Part shown: piece after piece, positions 12,701-24,100 of the stretch | Layout: the number at the start of each line of letters is the position of its first letter | Numbering within the stretch: position 1 is the stretch's first letter | NCBI GenBank assembly: GCA_013396995.1 | Contig: VWZP01009169.1 | Span: forward strand, 527,697 to 591,696 | DNA length: 64,000 nucleotides | Source: Dicaeum eximium | Lineage: Eukaryota; Chordata; Aves; Passeriformes; Dicaeidae | Reading direction: 5' to 3' | The notes under the pieces: generated by a model | The model's input: the letters and a program-made list of their open reading frames with translations, nothing else | Databases searched by the model: none | Told to the model about the DNA's origin: nothing | Position numbers and translations under genes: made by a program

Positions 12701-13663
12701 CTTTAGCACACCTTATTGGCAACTTCAGCTGTCAAATGTGTTAGGTGTTGCGTTGTTGAAGCTGCAAATAGCAACAGTCACCTTCCCCTTCAGGGCAGAT
12801 TGATACTCCAGAGTCTGCTTTGTATTGAACTCTTGGAGGATTGTCATTGCACGTGGCTTGTTTCAAAATGCTACCTGGTTACTGTCTTTGAGGAGGTCAC
12901 TGTTTGTAACAGAACTAGGAACTAATTTATGCAACAATCACCTTTCAATGGATGTAGCTAAGTGTTGTTAAGGTTTATTTTACTCATTAGAGCTTCAGTT
13001 CTAGTTTGTTAAGAAGTAAGAAATTTTTTTTCTGCCCGTTTCTGATGTTGCTTTTGGTCTAAAATTTTACTTTCCTCATTTATGTACCCCACACAATAAC
13101 CATTTTCAGTTGGTTTAGCTAATATGGCTATGGGTATTGAATCTATAACAAGGTGAATTCCTTTCGATGTTGTCTGGACTGACTATAGCATATAGTAAAG
13201 TCTTTTGAAATGTGGCAGTAAAAATAAAGGATGAACCATCAAGATGTGAGAGTGAACCAGGAAGTCATGAGTTATTCATTGTCCTGTTGAGGCAAATGGA
13301 ACTCTTTAATTTCATTAAAAAGTATAAATATTATCAAACATAATACTATTTTTTATTATAGTTAATGAAATTGATTCAAACAGCACTGTGGGACAATGGG
13401 AAGACTAGTTTAAAGATCATTGAGTTCTTGGATTTTGTGAGTCTTTCCCTTTGTACCGTTTCATTCCAAAACCAAGAAAAGCATTAAGCCTTGCTATTTT
13501 TATCTGTTGTGGTTTTTGAGGGACAATGCCATTGATCTTAAAAAAAGTATTCAATAATGTCCATGTATTGTTTTATTTATATAGTTATTTCCATAGGAAT
13601 TCTTTCTTTCTCTTCGCAGTACTTGTTCACATTAAGGGTGACTGATCTAAAACAGATTTAGAA

Positions 13664-13730
13664 GACCAACTGCATTAGTGCATCATGAGATGATGCACTA
13701 AAAGATTTGATGGTGACTAAAGATTTGGTC
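13664..13730. repeat. Inverted repeat: perfect 12-bp-arm hairpin with outer arms
   Basis: TTAGTGCATCAT (13675-13686), a 3-base spacer GAG, and ATGATGCACTAA (13690-13701) are exact reverse complements. A second pair, GACCAA at 13664-13669 and TTGGTC at 13725-13730, encloses them. It lies in an intron and no transposon family was recognised. Confidence 0.85.
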
Positions 13731-13870
13731 ATTGAGTGTGTGATAAAACATGGTTGAGCAAGTGAAAAAATAATAAAATGATACACACCGAAATATTTTA
13801 CTAAGTATATAGTTTTAATCTATAATGGATAGATATGAAAACCTACTTTATATTTGAATAGAAATTACAG

Positions 13871-14050
13871 TGAAGCACTGGAACAGGTTGCCCAGGGAAG
13901 TGGTGGATATGCCCTCCCTGGAGGTGTTCAAGGTGAGGTGGGCCCCTGAGCAACCTGGTCTAGTGGAATGTGCCCCTGCCCATGGCAGGGGGATTGGAAC
14001 CTGATGATCTTTGAGGTCCCTTCCAACCCAAGCCATTCTGTGGTTCTGTA
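13871..14050 (+). mobile_element. CR1 LINE, 3' end fragment
   Basis: Matches the 3' end of avian CR1 retrotransposons: the ACTGGAACAGGTTGCCCAG block, the CCTGCCCATGGCAGGGGGAT block, then a CCCTTCCAACCCA segment and a degenerate terminal ATTCTGTGGTTCTGT octamer tail. Plus orientation, heavily 5'-truncated as is usual for CR1, and noncoding. Confidence 0.93.
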
Positions 14051-15670
14051 CTAATAGTCCTTACAGTTCCTATGGATTTGTCTAAATATAAGAAGTCCTG
14101 AGGCTTAGGGGGATTTGGTGTAATTGCCATGTGTTCTCATAGCAACCTAAGCAGAGCTTGCTACTGGCTGTCCTGGTCCTGCCCTGTTCTTCCCTTTTCT
14201 CCCACTCTCACCTGCGCAGCCTCACCCCTTTTGCTTTGGTCCTGCACTGATGTGAAGCTGCTGGGCACCATTCATTTGTTTATGGGAGTGGAGAGGAGCA
14301 CAAGAGTTATTGTTGTAGAAGAGTTGACCATTGAAATAGCCCAGCTCAGCTGCACAGGCACGTGTGGCCTGCAGCTGTGGCTAAGGGAGAAGTCCTGACT
14401 TGGTGGCTGGGGCAGGGCAAGAGGGTTGGGATCCTGACAGCAGAGAAGTGGCTTGAGCTAACATGGAACTGCAGCTTCTGCACTTCAGCATTTATTTGGT
14501 GAGGCTTAGCACTGCCCCTTTGCCTGCCCACTGAATCTTCAGCACTAGGGTTGAAAATATGTCAATTCAGTGAAGTTCTGGACATGCAAGCAATTTATGA
14601 CAGGGTATCTCAATCTGTGTATTGGTGTTGTTGGTATATATTAATTAGATAGTGTATATTAATTTTGCATAGTAACTCCTATTCCATGACAGATGCAGGG
14701 AACACAAGGTACTTCACACAAAGTAGGCTACTTGAGATTTGCTGCAATACAAGTGTGTATGCAGGAGCTGCTAATAAGGAAGAGGTGCCACACTATAAAT
14801 TCCACATCCGATACCGCTCCTATATCTACATCTTTAAATTTAATTAAGCTACCTTCTCCATTTCAGCTAGTAAAACTTAGGCACAGGCTGCTTCCCTCTC
14901 ATAAATTCTGGATACACTAGAATTTTACCAAATACTAAAAGCTGTGCAGAATCTGAAAATGTGTTTTCTTTCTTTCTAACCAAACCTGCAGAAAATCTGA
15001 AAAGCACTTTGAAGTTGAGGATAAAAATTGAATAAAAATCAGTCTTTGGAGCTATGTTGTTCATAGAGGTTTTTTTAACTACTTAGAATGAAAATACAGA
15101 TAATAAAGAATAGTTGTTTTGTCATGATTATTCAGTATACTTTGATTTTTCAGCTGCCTTTCTGTCTGCAAAAGATTGCAGGTTGATAGTTACTGGTGTA
15201 TTCTAGACCAGCTGTTTTCTAACTGTAGAGTTCCACTTCTCTGGATGTATTGATAGAAACAGTTGTACCATTATTAAAACATCTCTTTAATCCATTATGG
15301 TGCTTGTGTGTTTATCTTGCAATGCCATGAGAATGCACTCATTTTGTAAAAATGCTTATGTGCCTGGAAGGGGTGATCTTGAACCTGTTCATCTTGGGGA
15401 CCAAGTACAGGGAATGTTTGTATTTTCTCTCTCCTTCCCTCTAATAGGACAACAGACTTGTTCTTTTGAACTTGTTCTGCTCAGCTCTCCGTTTTCCTGA
15501 ACCTTCTAGGGGCTTTATAGCTCTGAAATCTCCAGCTCTCTAAAGCTTGCTGTTGGGAGGAATGATTGGTGGAAACAAAATGTTTGCTTCCACCAGGTAA
15601 CTAAAAATGGTTTTGGTAAGAGTTTTAATTGCTAACTGTGTGGTAGAAGGAGAATACGTTTTTAAAAAAC

Positions 15671-15908
15671 CCTGATGCACAGGAACTTCCACCTGAACAT
15701 GAGGAAGAACTTCTTCACTGTGCAGGTACCTCACATTGGAATAGATTGCCTGGAGAAGTTATGGACTCTCCATCACTGGAGGCACTCAAGAACTGTGTGG
15801 ACACAATCCTGTGCCATGTGCTCTAGGATGACCCTGCTTGAGCAGGGAGGTTTGACCACATGACCCACTCCAAGTCCTTCCATCTTCACCCATTCCGAGA
15901 TTCTATGA
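15671..15908 (+). mobile_element. CR1 LINE, 3' end fragment
   Basis: Starts in the conserved GAACTTCCACCTGAACATGA / GGAAGAACTTCTTCACTGTG region at the end of CR1 ORF2 and runs to an ATTCTATG terminal repeat. Plus orientation. It differs enough from the 13871 copy to be a separate insertion, probably of a different CR1 subfamily. Confidence 0.92.
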
Positions 15909-18505
15909 AACATAGAATAATTTAAAGAATACAGGATGTGAATTGTTCCAGCCTTTAAAAATGGAACTCATCATGATCTGTCTTAATCAACTTCTTATGC
16001 TCTTGTCCATATTTAGTTCCATCTTAAAATGTTGTAAAATATTTTTGGTAAACCAGAAGATTATTTCTCTACTGCAGCAGTATGGTTAGAGATGCTTAAC
16101 ACAGCAGCTGAGCTTAACTGAGTTTGAAGTCTAATCTTTTTGTTGGAGACATAAAATGAGTAACTTCCATATAACTGTGGGTAGTTCTTAAAGGAGTCTA
16201 AGTCCAAGCCTTCAAGCCTGTTCGCTAAAGTACAAACAAAAAGCATGCCTTGATCCCTTCTCGTGGATGGGGTTACAGAACCACTTCCTCTTATTTGGTT
16301 TGGTGCCTGGAGAAGTATGTGTAGTTTGGAGTTCTTCCCGTTTAGCCTTCCCTTTCACATCTCTTCCTTTTTTTTTTTTTTTAATGAAAAATTACTGAAC
16401 TTACAATGGAGGATCTCTATAAATTTCCTTTCATAGATTCCCCTAGATTTCTGTCCATTGAAAGACACACTTGCATTCATTTAATAGCCTTTAAAAATAT
16501 TTGTAGTGTGATACTAACAAAAACATTTTCCAGTCGTCTCCAAGTATTCTGAAATTAATTAGATATTTGTTGTAGCATTTTGCAAAATATATGCTAGTGT
16601 ACTGAATCAAGTTTAAATCCCCAGTCATTGTTAACTGGCTTATAAAGTCCACATGGAAACAGTCTGATTACTTGGCACTGGGGACTTCTGATTGTGATTT
16701 AGTTGAGGGGTTGTAATCTACCTGCTCAAACAAGTTCTTGCGTAAAGATGCTGAGCTCTATATGCACTCTGTGCATATTCTGAAAGTTTATTTTGATAAT
16801 TCACTTGTAACTGTTTAATCACATTTAGTAAATAAGAGGTAGTAGAAGAAATAGAATTAAGACTTACCATGCTAGTAGCTGTATTCTGTTGGCTGCACAC
16901 AAAGCCAGGGAAGGAGTGAGTGGGCACCACAAGCAGATGTGGAATAGCTTCTCTGTGGGGAAGCCATTTACTAGGTACTAATTACAGACTAGTTTAAAAT
17001 CTTTGCAATAAGTAGAACTGATCGTTAAAACCGCGGGTATTCTTAGCATTTGTGCAAATGTCTTACCCTGCTTGCTGTCTTGCTAAATCTCTGTCGTTTT
17101 GACAGGTGAATTCATATGATCATACATTGAGAAAGTGTTTGTTACATTTGGTACCTTTAAGTTTCATTTCATGGGAAGGAGAGAGATAGGAGGATGCAAA
17201 CATTAAAGAAAGGCCATATTCCAAACAGCAAGATTAGATTTCTTTTAGACTATTTAGCTTCTGATTAAAGAACCAAACAAATAATTAAAATGTAAGGCAT
17301 CTTAAGCCTTATTCTGCTCATTTTTTTATATGAATCTCCAGGAAGAGGACTTCCCATCAGGAAAAGATCTAGGAATCAAGTCTAATGTTTTTGTCTGATA
17401 GTGAAAAATGCTGCGGAAAAAAAATCTGATTTCTTTACATCAGAGCTACCATACTACGTTTTAAATAATTTTGATTTTAAGCTTTTCCTGATGTTAATTA
17501 CTTCACAGGGTATCCATATAGCTCAGCATAGTTATGGCACAGAATTATTTTTATGCTTTGTGCATGCCTTTGCCTCTCTTCAGACAGTGAAGATTGCCTA
17601 GAGCAAGCATCTCTTGCAACTTTAAGGCAGAAGTTCGAGCTTTTGCTTGCTTTGTAAAATAAGTTCATCCAACTTTTTTTTTCCTCTCTCCTTTTTTTCC
17701 TTTTTTTTTTTTTTTTTAATGTAGGGCTTGTGTTACTGATCTTGGAACAAACAACTCAGTGTATTTCCAAGAAAAATACATCTGTGGACTTGGCTGTCGA
17801 GGGTAATTGTAAAAACCTCCAAAGCATTCCATACGGGAGAGGATAGAATGTATCAAATATTTTGTGTGGAACAGGAGAAATGTTTTTCATGTTATGGTGG
17901 AGATGTAGCAAAGAATAGTAATTGAATATCTTTTTGAAATTATGTATCTGTATTGCTATGAATGGATGTGGAGATTGGTAACATTGATATCAAGTATTGT
18001 CCTCCATCACTTCCACTTTCATGTTCTGTGTACTCATGCATTGTGTCAAGAAGTAAAATGGAATTGAAAGGAGAAAGGTAGAGATTAAAACTACTTCAAT
18101 ACATGCTTTTCTTTGGAAAATAAACTTATCTTCATTCCCACAAAATAAATAACTCCTAGCATGAAGGAAGAAAAAGTTTGCATTGCCTTGAATACAGTTT
18201 AATCTTACTAAATATCTTGAGTCACAAGCTAAACCCCATATATTTCACAATTTTGAGGAAAGTGAAATCACCACCCTTGGGAGGTTAAGAGGTCCAGTTT
18301 TATTTGCAAAATGCTGTTTGTTTTTTCAGTAGTGCTCAGGGCTGTGGTCCGTACTTGGCCAATGCAAATAAAACCACCTCATCACACACAGCCTACAAAA
18401 TCACTTGGAATATGCCACGATGGAGGCACTCAGAATAGGAAGTGGAAGAGGAGGACTTGACTGTTCTTTTAAGATTGCATTCTACCTCAGTACAATGCCA
18501 GATTT

Positions 18506-18528
18506 GTATTTATTTATTTATTTATTTT
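18506..18528. repeat. (TTTA)n microsatellite
   Basis: About five to six TATT units in a row inside CEP170 intron 1. Confidence 0.85.
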
Positions 18529-19480
18529 CCTGTTTGGTTATCTCAGCAATAGTGTAGTGTGATATGGAATAGAGGGAAAGGAAGAATTTCTGTAGCTTTT
18601 GTCACAAGGAGCTTTTTCTCAAAGATGATTTGGTTATGATTTCTTTGGCTGGCTTGCCACAATCGTTTCTAAAGGCTACTTATCAGATGTACTGTTTTAT
18701 TAGCATACTTGGTATGCTAATCTCTCCAGAGATGACCTCTTTTGACTATGTGAAATAGGGAATTTTTAAAACAATTTCTTTTATGCAATTCCTTTATCTG
18801 AATGAGAGTCACAGACAAAAAATGAACACTTGATTGTTTGAACATAAATTAAGCTACTCTTATAAGCAGTTATTAGGCTTTATTTTAGCTGTTTATTGAA
18901 AGCAGCTTTTGATGAGTATTGCTGTTCAGTGTGGGGAGGCTGCAGAGAAGCACATTCACAAGAAATGATTTTTTCTTAACGATTTTAAAGATCAGGAATG
19001 CAAAATGAGCTGTTTCTTTAATAAATGCAAAATGTCATTATTGTCTGGTATCAAAGAATAAAACGGGATAATTCTTTTAAGTCTTAACGGCTTCATCCTA
19101 GTGGCCAATAACAGAGTAGGTTTTAATGTTTAGATAGGATAACTTAAAAGGAAAAAATTAATCTTCAGGTCCTTCTCATTACTATAAGAACACTATATGT
19201 ATAAAAAGGCTTGTGATTGTTGTGTAAGACTGTATTCATGTGCAATACCAGTCCTAAGCAAAGTTTTCTAATCAGTCTAAGGATTTGCTTGTTTCGCAAT
19301 ATTCTCTGTAAAGATAACCCAGTGTTTGGTTTTCTTTTGTCAAGTTGGTGTAGGACTTTGTTTCAGTCTGCTGTTCTTAATTCAATTTGATCTCTTAGTT
19401 TCCACAAGGGATTGTGATTTGTTGTTTCTTTTCCCCCTTAATAGCTTCACAATTTATTTTTTTTTTGGTGGGGGGAGGGG

Positions 19481-21100
19481 TAGTGGTTTAGCCACTTCAC
19501 CTGCCAGTTCCCTCTGGACCTGCATGTCTCTCATCAGATTCAATGGACTTGTGCACCTTCAGGTTCTTTAGGTGGTCTTGGCCCTGATCTCCTACAGTGG
19601 GTGGTTCTTTGTCTCCCAGTCCCTGCCTTTGTCTTTTGTGACTTGGGTAGTGTGGCTGGAGCTTTTATTGGTAAAAAGGAGCAGGGCAAAAAAGTGATTG
19701 AGTGCCTCAACCTTCTCCATATCCCAGGTAACTAGGTCACTCTTTTCCTTCTGCAGAGGGCCCACATTTTCTCTAGTATTTCTTTTTTCTCGACATATCC
19801 AAGGAAACTTTTCTCATTGCGCTTGGCATCACTGGCTGGATTATTCTATTAGGACACTGGATTTCCTCGCCCAATCTGTGGCTCTTTAAATTATATTTCT
19901 GCCAAGCTACTTACTTTTCCTTGCTTCAGTCCTCTGTAGGCTTCTTTTTTGAGAGAGTTTGAGTTTGTCCAGAAACTACTTTTCATCTATGCAGGCAAAT
20001 CTGCCCAACTTGCTCTCTGTTGGGATGCATCCCTTCTGAACTTGAAAGATGTGATCCTTGAATATTGATGAGCTTTCTTGAACCCCTCTACTCTTCAGGG
20101 CTTTATCCTACTCTAAGGAAGAGACTGAAGATCCCTGAAGAGGCCAAAGTCTGCTTTCCTGAAGTCCTTAGGGCAGTGAGCTTTCTGTCCACCCTCCTTG
20201 CTGCCCTAAGGATCTCAAACTCCTCCATGTGGCCAAGGCTGTCCTTGAGCTTCTTATTCCCCACTAGCTTCTCTTTGTTGATGAGAACAAAGTCCACCAG
20301 CCCCTCTTTGTTGGCTTCTCTAGCCCTTGCAGAATGAAGTTATGATCAATGTGTTCCAGGAACTTCCTCCAGTGCTTATACCCTCCTGTGTTATCCCTCC
20401 AACAGATCCTGGGGTGTTTGAAGTCCTTCATGAGGACCTGGACTTGTGAATGTGAGGACACTCCTGTCTGTCCATCGAGGGCGCCTTATCTGCTCAGTTT
20501 TATGGGTTGAGTGAAGCAGACACCCACGATAGTGACACGTGTCCCTGCCCTCCTTTTAATCCTGATCCTTAAGCTCTCAGTCAGCTCCTCCTCTATCCCC
20601 AGGTGGAGCTCCATGCTGGTTACTGATATGGAGGATGATACCCCCTCCTTTCTGCCTTGCCTGTCGTTCCTAAAGACCCTGTATCTTTCCATTCTAACAC
20701 TCCAGTCCCAGAAGCCATCCTACCACGTCTCTCTGATGCCTTCCTGCCAACTGTAGTTCAAAGTCCTCTTCACCAGCTTGGCAAACCTGTGTCCAAAGAT
20801 ACTCTTCCCCTTCTCTGATAGATAAACCCCAGCAGTGCCCCAGCACACCAGGTTTTTCAAAGTGAGCCCCAAGTAGCCAAACCTCTGTGTGTGGCAACTG
20901 GCCCTTTCAAACCCTTCCCTTTAACTGGGAAGATTGGTGTGAAAACGGCCTGTGTTCCAGAGTGCTTTATCACTGTTCTGTAATCCTTGGTACTCCTCTG
21001 GTTGCTCCTGGCTGAATCACTGGTATCCACATGAAATAATAGCAGCAGGTAATTGTCACTGGACCAGATCTTTTTTGCATACTGTGACACTCAAATGACT
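19481..21100 (-). mobile_element. Internal CR1 LINE fragment carrying parts of ORF1 and ORF2
   Basis: Read on the minus strand from about 21100, broken frames resemble the C-terminal SGNH-esterase part of CR1 ORF1 (LLLLFHVDTSDSARSN near 21030; LSEKGKSIFGHRFAKLVKR near 20790). ORF2 endonuclease sequence follows (ICWRDNTGGYKHWRKFLEH near 20380; INKEKLVGNKKLKDSLGHME near 20270), then the linker before the reverse transcriptase, ending near 19481. The start of the endonuclease is missing: ORF1-like sequence passes into the ETW-DG-WDWSV segment at about 20738-20755, which implies an internal deletion. Many stops and frameshifts make it nonfunctional. Unlike ordinary CR1 copies it lacks the 3' end; on the minus strand it is followed by a C-rich stretch and an A tract (complement of 19453-19466). 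Confidence 0.85.
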
Positions 21101-24100
21101 GATAGCTGTCAGGTAAGCCTTATGTTTCATACATTCCTTTGCAGCATTTGTATGTTGGTACTGGTGTAATACCAAAAGGCATGATCTCAGGATTCTTTTT
21201 TTGGGGGTCATTGTTATATAGAAAAGAGAGTAGGATAAAGTCTTTAAGTCACTGTCCCTCAAAATCAAAACCCCAAAGCAACTTTGACTGCAGCTGCACT
21301 GTTGGCAGAAAAAGAAGTCTATTTCAGTTGCAGTTCTGACAACTATTTCTGTGTGTCACAGCAGTAAAATAGACATGGATCTAATTCTGACCTGGACCAG
21401 AGGAGAGGATGCTTGTGCAGTCCCAGACTGCAGCAATGTTACAGCACAGATTTGCTGCCTGACAGAGGGCAACAGCCTCCTGAGCTGCTTTCTTGTCCTT
21501 ATTCAATCAGAAGCATGGGGTGACCTGGAGGGCAAGAAGAATATCTGGGTCCCTTCTGTAGAGATCTCAAACTCCTTGAATGCAGGAGGAAAATCTGTCT
21601 TTATGCTTTGTGATATTCACAGCTGGAAGGCCTTTTTTTTTTTTTTTAAATTGGAAAATGTGAGGAAGAAGTGCTTCTGAGGAGTCTGTGGCCTATCTGT
21701 TGCACCACTGTAAAGCTGAAGGTGTGTCTGGCTGTCTCTTCCTCCCCACCTCCCTTCTCCCGTGCCCCCTTTTCCTTTCTCTCCTAGTCACAAACTGCCT
21801 GAGAACTACACTGCTGCTGCTTTATAGATTTGGTACATCTCTGTAACTCTTGTTATTTTAGTCTTTTATGCTAGGCAGTACAGGTAATGTGCATATCTAC
21901 GTATGTAGGATTGTACTAATTAATGAAGTAAGGGGCATGACGGCATGACTGAGCTTGATGTCCTGATGCTCCCTAAAGGCAGTTTCTTGCTTTTTTTTCT
22001 TTTTTTTTTTTGTTGTTTCTCATCTGTTACTTACACCTAATTTTCTTTTTCTTAAGCTTAAAATAGCTTTTAGAAAAATCTTTTTCTTATAGTAGTGGAT
22101 GTAGCAGATGTTCTCTGTCTATAAATAGAAGTTCTGGGGATTTTTCAGACGTAAGATTCAAGGAAATTGACATATTTTTATTTTGCCTTCTTTCCTCCTC
22201 CATCTCTCTGTAGAAGAACATCAACCACAAGACTGAAAGCATGGGGGGCAAGGAAGGTAAAAGAGAATATATTGCAGAGTAGTGATTAAGAAGGTTTCTT
22301 TGCTATCAGTATTTCTTTTGTACTGTAAAATTTTGTTGTGGCTACACCTTTCAGTCCATGCCAGAAATGACATCTTTTCAACATAGTATAAGGCTTCAGT
22401 ATGATTTTTTCATCTGTATTTCAAGAAATTGTGGCCAAATTCAGATATTTGAGCTGAGGTGAAACCGGTCATTCCAAGCCCTGTCAGTTACATCTTAGTA
22501 ATTTTGGGAGAGAATCCAGCAGACCAAGAAGGACTGAGATTTTTATCAGATGTTTTGGTTTAGTGATAAGGGCAGTAATCCTAATCACACTCCTGTTCCC
22601 CATTTGAGCAGAGAAGTTAAATTGAATGGATAAGTTCCTTTTCTTTCACTTGAGTTACCTGCTTTCTTCCACTTTACCTATTTTTATGCTTTCCATCCAA
22701 TTCCACTCTTGTCCAGTAATTTAATAAAATTTTAATGAACTTTATAACTAATATAAATATTTATTTATATCAGTGAGAATGACAACAGTTTCATGTTCAG
22801 GACTGTATGTAGCATTTGAATGTTTCTAGAGGGATGTGTTCAGCTGAGTTTTCCAGTCAGTGAAATATTTGAAGATAATAATACTAGTTTGTTCAATTGC
22901 TGAAAATCTAGGAATTTTAGGTCATTTTTCCTAAGTATGTAAGTTCATCTTCTCATTCTGATGGAGAATTTCAATGGTTTTAAGCATAAATTACCTTATT
23001 TATGCTTCCTTTGCTTTTTATTTTACAGCCTTTTAAAGTAATATTTTGATTAACCTTTATGGCCAACACTTGTGAAGTACATTTGAGTGCACAAAATGTC
23101 CATAAATACTTGAAAAAATATTTTTATAGATCATTAGCCTAATCCATTTAAATTTAGATGGGTATTTATTTATTTAAAGGTTTTGAGGAGTAACATGACA
23201 CACTACTGTGGCATGACATACGGCTTCTGTAGATTGAATTCCAGCTCTCAACGGAAGGTTCTTCAGTCCTGCAACTTTCCTATTTTTTTAATTTGGGTTT
23301 GCTGAGTTTTTAAAATTTTTTTCCTGCACAAGATACCATCTTTGTTAACAAAACCTTTGGTATACTAGCCCTAGGAATTGGTGAGAATAGTTTCAGTTAG
23401 GAGGCTGTTGTCCTAGCAGCCCTCTGTCTCCCTTTCTGGGATGCCAGCAATGTGAGCAGTGAAGGCAGCAGAGCATTATGAAAGCACCAAGGATAGTTTC
23501 ATGAGTTTTATGACCAAACATTTAGAAGCCATCCTACAGCATGACTTATTTGCTTGTTTTTATAGTCCTTATATGGCAGATGAGCCCTTCCATTTATTTT
23601 GGAAAAGTGGTTTTAGTTTTCTAGCCACCCTACTTTGTGTGGCTTTAAGCTTATTTTGCTAAAGAATTAGGCATTCAGAGATGTAACAGAAATAAATGAG
23701 ACTGTTTCAATGCTGGTATGTTGTGTGAAACTAGCTACTTTAAAATGAAATGCTGATGGGTTTGGAACTTAAATATTCAAGAGTAAGATATTTCAGTGTT
23801 AAAAAAAAAGCTCTCTACAGTTCCCCATTTACGTGAAACCCTCTCTGCAACTACTTGTGGAGGTTTTACCGTAAGTGTTAATGAATTCCTCATGTGGTGG
23901 TGTTGAGCGTGGCAGATGAAGTCAGGAGGAAGTTAATAATTCAGGAAAGGTTTTTAGTGATGTGAAGTAAATAAGGCACAGGCTAATCAAATGATGAGAA
24001 CACTGATTAACTGACTGTTAAGCTCTTTGTTTTAACCTGAGTACGGTAGAGTCCTGATTAAAATATGTGGTGATGTAGTTAAAGGTTGTTTTCTAATGCA

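Noticed and set aside
20065..20337. 90-codon plus-strand frame
   Set aside because: It is the antisense of a degenerate CR1 ORF2 endonuclease region.
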